Positions 1-4,885 of a stretch of DNA of 6,368 bases are shown here, one piece after another. The stretch comes from Prevotella sp. UBA1395 (GTDB lineage Bacteria; Bacteroidota; Bacteroidia; Bacteroidales; Bacteroidaceae): the NCBI GenBank assembly GCA_002305235.1, contig DBQL01000120.1, positions 1 to 6,368 on the forward strand, written 5' to 3'. Each line of letters starts with the position of its first letter. The first letter of the stretch is position 1. A program made the translations under genes and the position numbers. The notes beneath the pieces are model-generated. The model made no database searches and was not told where the DNA came from. It saw only the letters and a program-made list of their open reading frames with translations.

Positions 1-156
1 CTCCACCACATAGAGGGTGTCGGCCGACTCATTGTCCAACTTGCAAACGCGGTCGTAAGGATGATAGTCATCACAGGTCATGGCGGTACAGAGCAGGAAA
101 ACCGCGGATAGCGCCGGCATCAGCCAATGGGTGTGCCGTTTCGAATGATACTTCAT
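1..156 (-). CDS. Putative lipoprotein or exported protein, N-terminal part only
   Basis: An open frame starts at the ATG on 156-154 and runs without a stop for 52 codons to base 1, where the window cuts it. The product begins MKYHSKRHTHWLMPALSAVF. It has a basic n-region (K, K, R, H) and a hydrophobic core at about residues 12-26. Cys28 follows, and two Asp come directly after it (CDDYHPYD). A Cys followed by acidic residues resembles the surface-lipoprotein export signal of Bacteroidetes, but the residues before Cys28 (A-M-T) are not a canonical lipobox, so lipidation is inferred. The next upstream in-frame ATG-like start (161-159) meets a stop at once, which fixes this start. It lies downstream of the phosphoesterase on the same strand, 97 bases from that gene's TGA, or 58 from the downstream TAG, so they may share a transcript. 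No function can be assigned from 52 residues. Confidence 0.6.
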   Translation of the reverse strand, partial: MKYHSKRHTHWLMPALSAVFLLCTAMTCDDYHPYDRVCKLDNESADTLYVVE

Positions 157-214
157 TGCATTTAAATGATTGAGGGATTGAAAGATTCAGGAGGTATGGG
201 GTGTTCTGCATTTC

Positions 215-256
215 CTATTCTTTTCTTTTCAATGTGATGACATTCACCTCGGGTCA
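215..256 (-). other. Residual C-terminal coding tail of the phosphoesterase beyond a premature TGA
   Basis: Reading through the TGA at 256-254 in the same frame gives P-E-V-N-V-I-T-L-K-R-K-E and then TAG at 217-215. This matches the conserved end of the family (A-W-P-E-[IV]-N-V-I-T-L), with the stop codon sitting on the Trp position. A single TGG to TGA change explains it. The tail is still readable, so the change is recent, is a sequencing error, or is suppressed by readthrough. If Trp is restored the protein would be 321 residues. Confidence 0.75.
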
Positions 257-1180
257 CGCGCCCAATCGGAACGGCACCGTGCCGCCGACGCCCAACGACA
301 CATGCAGCATCGCGCCGTTCTCGATATATTTCCCACCCCACTCATTGTATGCCCATCGGGCGGGAGAAAACTTCCCTATACGCAGCTGTCCGGCGTGGGT
401 GTGCCCCGAAAGGGTAAGGGCGATGTCGGTCTTGCCCAGCACTTCGCGTCGCCAGTGGCTCGGGTCATGGCTCAACAATATCTTGAACATGCCCCCCGGC
501 AATCCCGTCATGGCACGGGGCAGGTCGCCATAGTCGGGAAACGGCGGCCTGCTGCTGTTCTCGACACCGATCAGCGCGATGGCCTCTCCGTCGCCACGGG
601 CAATGGTCACGTTCTCGTTGAGCAGCAGTTGCCAGCCCATTTTCTCCTCCAAATACTGCAACACGTGACGGTTGCGAGCCACATTGCGCAGGCTCTTGTC
701 GGTTCCATACTCGCAATAATCGTGGTTTCCCATGATGGAAAACACCCCGTCGGGGGCATGGATCTGCCGCAGGGCATGCTGAAACGGAATCAGTTCGTCG
801 GCGCTCACGTTCACCAAGTCGCCGGTAAAGACCACCAAGTCGGGATGCTGTGCATTGACCACGTCCACCAACTTGTCTATAAACCCTCGGTTGCGAAGGA
901 ATGTACCGATGTGGATATCGGAGAGCTGCAACACCCTATAACCCTCGAACGCCGGGGGCAGAAGCCCGGAACGACATGTCGCGGCGCGCACCACGATGTG
1001 CCGCCATCCGAAAAAGAACCCATAGATCACCACCGACCATATCAGCGCCGGCATGGCCAAGGCCCATCTCCACCCCACTATCGGCCACGCCGCGAGAAAC
1101 AACAGTCCCGGGATGCCGATAAAGAGAATGCTCCCAAAGATGAGACGCATCATGGTATTATGACGGAGCTTCACGTTCAT
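254..1180 (-). CDS. Membrane-anchored metallophosphoesterase, C-terminus cut by an in-frame TGA
   Basis: This 308-residue protein belongs to the calcineurin-like metallophosphoesterase family (YkuE/YaeI-like branch), which hydrolyses phosphoesters using two metal ions. Residues about 11-60 form two hydrophobic membrane segments, and the catalytic domain starts near residue 80. The metal-binding motifs are all visible: SDIH (D88, H90), GD at 120-121, GNHD (N152, H153, D154), H238 in LSHDP, and GHTH (H260, H262). The substrate is unknown; some relatives act on lipid-linked phosphates, but that is not shown here. The frame ends ...PFRLGA then TGA, where relatives typically read GAWPEINVITL, so the last strand of the domain is missing unless the stop is read through (see 215-256). 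The start is uncertain. The ATG at 1180 lies only about 10 bases after the predicted transcription start, so Met10 (1153) or Met11 (1150) may be the real start. The two membrane segments are fewer than in some longer relatives. Confidence 0.88.
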   Translation of the reverse strand: MNVKLRHNTMMRLIFGSILFIGIPGLLFLAAWPIVGWRWALAMPALIWSVVIYGFFFGWRHIVVRAATCRSGLLPPAFEGYRVLQLSDIHIGTFLRNRGFIDKLVDVVNAQHPDLVVFTGDLVNVSADELIPFQHALRQIHAPDGVFSIMGNHDYCEYGTDKSLRNVARNRHVLQYLEEKMGWQLLLNENVTIARGDGEAIALIGVENSSRPPFPDYGDLPRAMTGLPGGMFKILLSHDPSHWRREVLGKTDIALTLSGHTHAGQLRIGKFSPARWAYNEWGGKYIENGAMLHVSLGVGGTVPFRLGA

Positions 1181-1196
1181 AGGCCAACATTTTTGA

Positions 1197-1204
1197 CAAA
1201 GATA
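1197..1204 (-). promoter_or_regulatory. Bacteroidetes-type -7 element for the phosphoesterase
   Basis: The minus strand reads TATCTTTG, a full match to the Bacteroidetes primary sigma factor -7 consensus TAnnTTTG. It lies just upstream of the phosphoesterase in an AT-rich stretch. No clean TTTG stands about 19 bases further upstream; only T-rich sequence (about 1218-1230) does, so the -33 half is weak. Transcription would begin near 1190, only about 10 bases before the ATG at 1180. This is part of the argument for a start at Met10 or Met11. Confidence 0.5.
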
Positions 1205-1280
1205 ATATTTTAAACGTTAAAAGATAAAAGATAATAGTTAAAAAATAAGTTTTTGACATCAAGCCGACTAAACTTTTGGG

Positions 1281-1288
1281 TATCATTG
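1281..1288 (+). promoter_or_regulatory. Weak candidate -7 element for the FMN-binding gene
   Basis: TATCATTG fits TAnnTTTG with one mismatch and would give a leader of about 35 bases before the ATG at 1332. TTTG occurs upstream at 1252-1255, but the 25-base spacing is longer than usual. Another TTTG (1275-1278) has no good -7 partner. A promoter must lie in 1205-1331 because the neighbouring gene is divergent, but this exact site is a guess. Confidence 0.2.
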
Positions 1289-1331
1289 ATCGTCTATAAC
1301 ACTAAACAGCTTCAATCAAGACAGAAAACAA

Positions 1332-1727
1332 ATGAAGAAGAAATCCATCATCGCATCAGCCGTTGCGGCAACGGCTCTTGTCGTTTTGGCCGCTGCCATA
1401 CCCTCAGATACGGTCATCACCAAGGATGCCGGGGCAACGATAGTGAACACCACCGAACTGACCAAGAACATCAGGGGATACAAGAGTGCCACCCCTGTGA
1501 AGATCACCATCCAAAAAAACCGCGTGGTGAAAATAGAGGCGTTGAAAAACCGCGAGACCCCGCAGTATTTCGCAAAAGCCAAGGCTGTGCTCAACAGTTT
1601 CGAGGGAAAGACGGTGACCAAAGCCGCAAAGATGGATGTCGATGCCGTTACCGGAGCCACCCTCTCGAGCAAAGCGTTGGTGGAGAACGTTCGCACGGGA
1701 CTGAAATACTACAAGGACCACAAGTAG
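1332..1727 (+). CDS. Small exported FMN-binding (covalently flavinylated) protein
   Basis: This 131-residue protein has an N-terminal export signal or anchor (MKKKS, then a hydrophobic run at about residues 6-23). A single FMN-binding domain follows, of the kind found in RnfG, NqrC and related periplasmic flavoproteins. The signature is D104-A-V-T107-G-A-T110 followed by LSSKAL. In this family the last Thr of the D-x-x-[ST]-G-A-T motif carries FMN through a phosphoester bond made by the flavin transferase ApbE, so Thr110 is the expected site. A likely role is one-electron transfer outside the cytoplasmic membrane; the partner is unknown and no ApbE, Rnf or Nqr gene lies in the window. There is no Cys suited to lipidation, so the protein is either cleaved near residues 20-24 or held by its N-terminal helix. 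The length matches stand-alone FMN-binding proteins of Bacteroidetes. The gene is monocistronic and divergent from the phosphoesterase. Confidence 0.9.
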   Translation: MKKKSIIASAVAATALVVLAAAIPSDTVITKDAGATIVNTTELTKNIRGYKSATPVKITIQKNRVVKIEALKNRETPQYFAKAKAVLNSFEGKTVTKAAKMDVDAVTGATLSSKALVENVRTGLKYYKDHK

Positions 1728-1737
1728 TCGGGGGTAC

Positions 1738-1757
1738 GATGGGGCTTGCCCACCATC
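1738..1757. repeat. Short inverted repeat just after the FMN-binding gene
   Basis: GATGG-GG and CC-CCATC can pair over seven base pairs with one bulged A and a five-base loop (CTTGC). It begins ten bases after the stop codon. No T-run follows, so it is not a convincing terminator by itself. It may protect the 3' end of the transcript. Confidence 0.4.
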
Positions 1758-1772
1758 AGGCACGACGGCGAC

Positions 1773-1816
1773 TGCCAATGGCATGAAAGCCCGATGGGCA
1801 CGGCATGCGAATGGCA
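1773..1816. repeat. 44-base segmented inverted repeat
   Basis: Three paired blocks are nested around a GAT loop: TGCCA/TGGCA (1773-1777 with 1812-1816), GCATG/CATGC (1781-1785 with 1804-1808) and GCCC/GGGC (1789-1792 with 1796-1799). Small internal loops of three to four bases separate them. In all, 14 base pairs form in an almost symmetrical stem. It lies in the presumed 3' untranslated part of the FMN-binding transcript. Its function is unknown. Confidence 0.5.
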
Positions 1817-1846
1817 AAACGCCCGCGACGAACCATATATACGGTT

Positions 1847-1894
1847 GAGGTCTGCGACGGTTGTGACACACAACAACTGTCGCAGACCTCTTTT
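1847..1894 (+). terminator. Strong hairpin followed by TTTT, likely terminator of the FMN-binding gene
   Basis: The arms 1847-1864 and 1873-1890 pair over 18 base pairs with one G-T wobble and an eight-base loop (GACACACA). TTTT at 1891-1894 follows directly. On the other strand no T-run follows the stem, so it points in the plus direction. It lies about 120 bases after the stop of the FMN-binding gene, the only plus-strand gene upstream. Beyond the T-run, ATATACG (1836-1842) and CGTATAT (1895-1901) can pair as an outer extension. The stem is long for a simple terminator, so a structured RNA or a dispersed repeat element remains possible. Confidence 0.65.
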
Positions 1895-2181
1895 CGTATA
1901 TGCCATACGCGTCTCTCGCCGTGCATTTGTCTCCATCTCGCCACACCGTTCCCCACCCCTCGCTCTCCCATTCCATTCTCAGCAAGTCGCCAACCCGGTC
2001 ACAACCCGTTGCCCTCAGCGCACGCCGCACTTCAGCATGCCCCCGCCTGCTTACACCTATAAGCTCCACCGAGACACTGCGCGCGCCAATAATTCCGCTT
2101 TGCCCGAACCGCACTCCAAAGCCGACTCAAACAAAACCATAAAACATTGATAATCAACACTTTGAAAAATACTCAAAAACC
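1895..2181. other. Non-coding stretch, C-rich on the plus strand, no gene recognised
   Basis: Short open frames exist on both strands, but none gives a recognisable protein, a plausible start context or a balanced residue composition. By hand count 1921-2040 holds about 55 C against 19 G on the plus strand, a bias unlike the flanking genes. The end (about 2130-2180) turns A-rich before the repeat array. No tRNA, known RNA or transposon end was seen. Confidence 0.5.
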
Positions 2182-2276
2182 CCTTTGCGATTCGATAGTA
2201 ATCGTGACGCGAAACGATAGTAATCGCGCGACAAAACGATAGTAATCGCGACGCGAAAAGATAGCTATCGCAAAGG
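2182..2276. repeat. Perfect 10-bp inverted repeat flanking the tandem array
   Basis: CCTTTGCGAT at 2182-2191 and ATCGCAAAGG at 2267-2276 are exact reverse complements and bracket the 22-bp tandem repeats. The right arm overlaps the degenerate fourth unit. The arrangement marks the array as one bounded element and not a chance run. Confidence 0.7.
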
Positions 2277-2280
2277 CATG
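2193..2280. repeat. Tandem repeat array, four units with a 22-bp period
   Basis: Units start at 2193, 2215, 2237 and 2259. The first three share the 12-base core CGATAGTAATCG. Units 1 and 3 differ at one base of 22; unit 2 has a shuffled second half (CGCGACAAAA in place of CGACGCGAAA). Unit 4 is diverged and carries a perfect palindrome, GATAGCTATC (2260-2269). Each core is itself a partial dyad (CGAT, four bases, ATCG). Two helical turns per unit would place the cores on one face of the DNA, which fits a cooperative protein-binding site, but this is inference. The array lies between converging genes, 128 bases beyond the EEP stop codon, with no replication gene near. Confidence 0.8.
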
Positions 2281-2407
2281 GGATAGCAGCCTTTTGGCGG
2301 GCGTAAAACAGCGGTCCGGACAAGCGCGTTTTTCGACAAAAAGAAAGGGTAATCAGGGCGATTTCACGGCATGGCAACCATTCCCGAAAGCAATAAAAAA
2401 ACGATGC

Positions 2408-3349
2408 TCACCACGCGAAGATGGCCACCAAGGGCAGGTGGTCGCTGAACCCGTTGAGATACTTGGGACCCTGATAATTGCGACGTGGCTTGACCCCGCC
2501 ATACCTCGAATCCTCTTCCAAGAGAAACGGGGCATCGTTGATGTGGCACGCCTTGAGGCTCGCGCGCAGCGTGTCCGAGCAGAAAATGTGGTCGAGGCTG
2601 CCCCATAATCCGCGATAGCGATAGGTGCCCCGCGCGCCGTGGGTGCCGCGTGCCGATGCCGAAATGTCGGCGAGCCGGTGTTGCTCGAGCAGCACCAGCG
2701 ACGCGTCGCCGGTGTAATCGTTGAAGTCGCCCATCACCACGATGTGTGCGTCGGCCGACACGGCACGCACCGAGTCGACCGCCCGGCACAGTTCGCCGGC
2801 CACCAGCACACGATAAGGGCGGGTGGCCCGCTCCCCATCCGACCGGCTCGGAGCATGCACCACAAAGACATGGAGGGTGTCGCCCGTGATGATTTCGCCC
2901 GAGGCGTAGAGAATATCACGGGTGGGACGGAAGCCACGCGGAGGCGTGACACGCAGCGACCGGTGGTTGATGAGACGGAAAGTGAAGGGTGAATAGACCA
3001 GTGCCACGTCGATGCCGCGGCGGTCGGGACTGTCGGTCATGACATATTCATAGCCCGCCTGTCGCAGCAATGAGCGGCGGGTGAGGTCGAACATCACGCT
3101 GTCGTTCTCGACCTCAGTCAGTGCAATGAGGTCGGGAACGACTTGGACGGAGTCGGTCATGCCGCAGGATAGAATGGTTTGTCCTATGCGGTTGACCTTC
3201 TGCCAATAGCGTGTGGGAGTCCAACGATAGGCTGAAGACGGAAGAAACTCGTCGTCGTCTTTCAGGCTATCGTTGCGGGTGTCGAACAGGTTCTCACAGT
3301 TCAGTTCGACAATGGTAAACAGGGAGACAAGCAGTAAGGCAAGACTCAT
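2408..3349 (-). CDS. Endonuclease/exonuclease/phosphatase (EEP) family protein
   Basis: This 313-residue protein spans one EEP domain, the metal-dependent fold shared by DNase I, exonuclease III and inositol-phosphate phosphatases. The conserved residues are visible in order: N17 in ELNCENLFD, metal-binding E79 in LTEVEND, H165 in VVHAPSR, D208 and N210 in GDFND, D253 in SLDHIF, and the final D303-H304 in SDHLPL. The catalytic set is complete. Phosphodiester or phosphomonoester hydrolysis is expected; the substrate cannot be told, and annotation pipelines often call such proteins endonuclease. The N-terminus has only about ten hydrophobic residues (MSLALLLVSL) before the first strand and no basic n-region. 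Export is therefore possible but not clear. The start is fixed by an in-frame stop four codons upstream. The ATG shares its A with the TAA of the preceding peptidase gene (TAATG), so translation is probably coupled. No hairpin terminator follows, only seven T on the coding strand just past the stop. Confidence 0.87.
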   Translation of the reverse strand: MSLALLLVSLFTIVELNCENLFDTRNDSLKDDDEFLPSSAYRWTPTRYWQKVNRIGQTILSCGMTDSVQVVPDLIALTEVENDSVMFDLTRRSLLRQAGYEYVMTDSPDRRGIDVALVYSPFTFRLINHRSLRVTPPRGFRPTRDILYASGEIITGDTLHVFVVHAPSRSDGERATRPYRVLVAGELCRAVDSVRAVSADAHIVVMGDFNDYTGDASLVLLEQHRLADISASARGTHGARGTYRYRGLWGSLDHIFCSDTLRASLKACHINDAPFLLEEDSRYGGVKPRRNYQGPKYLNGFSDHLPLVAIFAW

Positions 3350-4758
3350 TACATGTTGTCATTGGCAAAGAGCGGGTCTTCGGGCATGACCATGATGGGT
3401 TTCTGGTCAAACTGCCTGAGCGTTTCCTCGGGCACATACTGCTTGTCGACCACAAGGCGGAAGGTGTACTCGTTGAACCAGTTGTTGGTCATGATGAGAT
3501 AGCCGTTCTGTCCGTAGCTCGGACCCCAGCTGTTCTCCACTTTCCACTTGAGGGGATGGCCCTCGGCATCGAGGTCTACGGCCGTGAGCGTCATGGCATG
3601 CGTCGAACCGCTATCGTATGTCTCTATGCGCTGGGCCTTGGACATGCCGAACACAGTGCCCAAAAGCGAGGAATAGTCGTAGTTGTCGGTATCGAGATAG
3701 CCACGTTTGCGATCCAACTGTTTGCCCACGTCATAGCTTGAGTAGAGCTTTCGGCCGTCTTTGAGCGAGGCAATGGCCAGCTGTGCAATCTCGTTCATGG
3801 GCAGGTTGAGGTATTTCCAATTGTGGCCGTCGTAGGTATGGCGGTCGTATTCCACCTCAAAGGTCTTGTGATACGGGCGCCGCGGGTCGTTCATCACCAT
3901 GATGAACGACCCGTTCACCGGGCGGCCCACAATCTCGTCGAAAAACTCCTTGGGCGTATAGGTCTTGGCTTGGCCCACGGCTTTGCCATTCTTATCGCGG
4001 AAAGCATAAGAGAATTGCTTCACCGGCTCGCCCACGGTGAGTGTGAGAATGTGGTAAATGGTGCCCAGCATCTCCACCTTACGCTGCCTCACGGCATCGG
4101 CCTTCTTACCCGAGGCCACCATCGCACGTAGCTCCAAGCCAAACTCGCGCAGCTTCGACGAGATCATCTTCTGCATCTGCGAGGTGTTGTCGGAGGAGAA
4201 AGTCTCGGGCATGACGCTCATGGGCACAAGCCCATACTTGTCGGCAAGGTCGGCCACACCGCAGAACGTGCCGCCGTCTCCGATGGGGTTTTGGAAGAAA
4301 AACTTCACGCGGGTATCGTCCATAGGCTTCTTGGCGCAGTCGATGACACCCTGAAGCATGAGGTTGGCCTTCTCTAACTGGTCATAGAAAAAAAGGTACG
4401 ATTGTGACAACTCCACGCGCAGGCTGTCGTCATGGGCCTTGGCAAAGTTGGCGCGGAGCACGTTCAGACCCGAGAACAGCCAGCATCGGCCGGAACTTTG
4501 CTGGTCGTGGATGCTCTGCTTGGGCGTTTCCACGCTGAAATAGGTATCCACCTGCCCCAAGTTCTTGTAGTTCTTGGCAAGGTCATCGATCTTATTCGAG
4601 GCGATGGCGTTGGCCAATGCCTTGTAAGCGGGGTTCTGGCTCTGCGCCGATTCTATTTTGCGCAGCATCTCCGGCGAGATGCCTCCGTCCGCCGTCTGGG
4701 CGGCAAGGGCGCCTGAACAAAGGATAAACAGGGATAAAACGAATGATTTTTTCTTCAT
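3349..4758 (-). CDS. Secreted C1B cysteine peptidase (aminopeptidase C / bleomycin hydrolase type)
   Basis: This 469-residue papain-like peptidase of the bleomycin hydrolase/PepC subfamily removes N-terminal amino acids from peptides. The active site is complete: Q86 (oxyanion hole) and nucleophile C92 in DQQSSGRCWLFSG, H387 in STHAMT, and N409 in VENSWG. The length is close to the usual 440-470 residues. Unlike the classical cytoplasmic enzymes, it starts with a clear signal peptide (MKKKS, hydrophobic core 6-16, probable cleavage after the ALAA at 17-20). It should therefore act in the periplasm or outside the cell, probably in peptide use. In the family, the C-terminal tail sits in the active site and limits activity to aminopeptidase; here the chain ends LFANDNM. 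It is the first gene of a two-gene operon with the EEP protein and is divergent from dxs. A perfect hairpin lies inside the gene at 3882-3914. Confidence 0.92.
   Translation of the reverse strand: MKKKSFVLSLFILCSGALAAQTADGGISPEMLRKIESAQSQNPAYKALANAIASNKIDDLAKNYKNLGQVDTYFSVETPKQSIHDQQSSGRCWLFSGLNVLRANFAKAHDDSLRVELSQSYLFFYDQLEKANLMLQGVIDCAKKPMDDTRVKFFFQNPIGDGGTFCGVADLADKYGLVPMSVMPETFSSDNTSQMQKMISSKLREFGLELRAMVASGKKADAVRQRKVEMLGTIYHILTLTVGEPVKQFSYAFRDKNGKAVGQAKTYTPKEFFDEIVGRPVNGSFIMVMNDPRRPYHKTFEVEYDRHTYDGHNWKYLNLPMNEIAQLAIASLKDGRKLYSSYDVGKQLDRKRGYLDTDNYDYSSLLGTVFGMSKAQRIETYDSGSTHAMTLTAVDLDAEGHPLKWKVENSWGPSYGQNGYLIMTNNWFNEYTFRLVVDKQYVPEETLRQFDQKPIMVMPEDPLFANDNM
3882..3914. repeat. Perfect intragenic inverted repeat in the peptidase gene
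   Basis: The arms 3883-3895 and 3901-3913 are exact reverse complements over 13 bases around a five-base loop (ACCAT). A further G-T pair forms at 3882/3914. It covers codons 282-292 (N-G-S-F-I-M-V-M-N-D-P). A stem of this strength within the coding sequence could affect translation or mRNA decay, or could be chance. Confidence 0.8.
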
Positions 4759-4802
4759 AATATGAAATTAGAACGATTGGCTAAGTTGTCATTTATCTTT
4801 TG

Positions 4803-4810
4803 CAAAGATA
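4803..4810 (-). promoter_or_regulatory. Bacteroidetes-type -7 element for the peptidase-EEP operon
   Basis: The minus strand reads TATCTTTG, a full match to TAnnTTTG. About 19 bases upstream is TATG, three of four matches to the -33 TTTG. The leader to the ATG at 4758 would be roughly 40 bases. It is embedded in a near palindrome (ATCTTT-TGC-AAAGAT). Confidence 0.6.
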
Positions 4811-4853
4811 GCGATTTTATCATAGTTTACATACCTTTCTCATTTAAATATAT

Positions 4854-4861
4854 TATCTTTG
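4854..4861 (+). promoter_or_regulatory. Bacteroidetes-type -7 element for dxs
   Basis: TATCTTTG is a full match to TAnnTTTG and is followed by CA, so the ten bases 4854-4863 are the exact reverse complement of 4801-4810. No TTTG stands at the ideal -33 distance; TTTA (4826) and TTTC (4836) are the nearest. Transcription would begin near 4868, giving a leader of about 20 bases with no Shine-Dalgarno site. Confidence 0.55.
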
Positions 4862-4885
4862 CAAGGTTATTCCATTAGAATATCG

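Noticed and set aside
254..256. Genome-wide reassignment of TGA to Trp
   Set aside because: TGG is used for Trp elsewhere in the window, and the EEP gene ends with TGA at the normal family terminus, so TGA acts as a stop here.
302..1213. 303-codon plus-strand open frame opposite the phosphoesterase
   Set aside because: It is antisense to a gene with a full set of catalytic motifs. The predicted protein is rich in His, Arg and Gln with no recognisable domain, typical of a shadow frame in a GC-rich gene.
1404..2114. 236-codon minus-strand open frame
   Set aside because: It runs antisense through the FMN-binding gene and across the terminator hairpin, and the predicted protein shows no known domain.
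1746..2150. 134-codon plus-strand open frame and smaller frames in the intergenic stretch
   Set aside because: The products are Pro, His, Arg and Ser rich, and they cross the inverted repeats and the C-rich tract. The composition reflects base bias and not protein selection.
2193..2280. CRISPR array
   Set aside because: The 22-bp units abut with no unique spacers, and no cas gene is present.
2193..2280. Plasmid or phage replication origin with iterons
   Set aside because: The geometry is iteron-like, but no replication initiator gene, AT-rich melting region or plasmid gene is in the window. It was kept only as a repeat array.
2329..2342. TTTTT-CGAC-AAAAA dyad as a bidirectional terminator
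   Set aside because: The stem is only five A-T pairs and is too weak to call.
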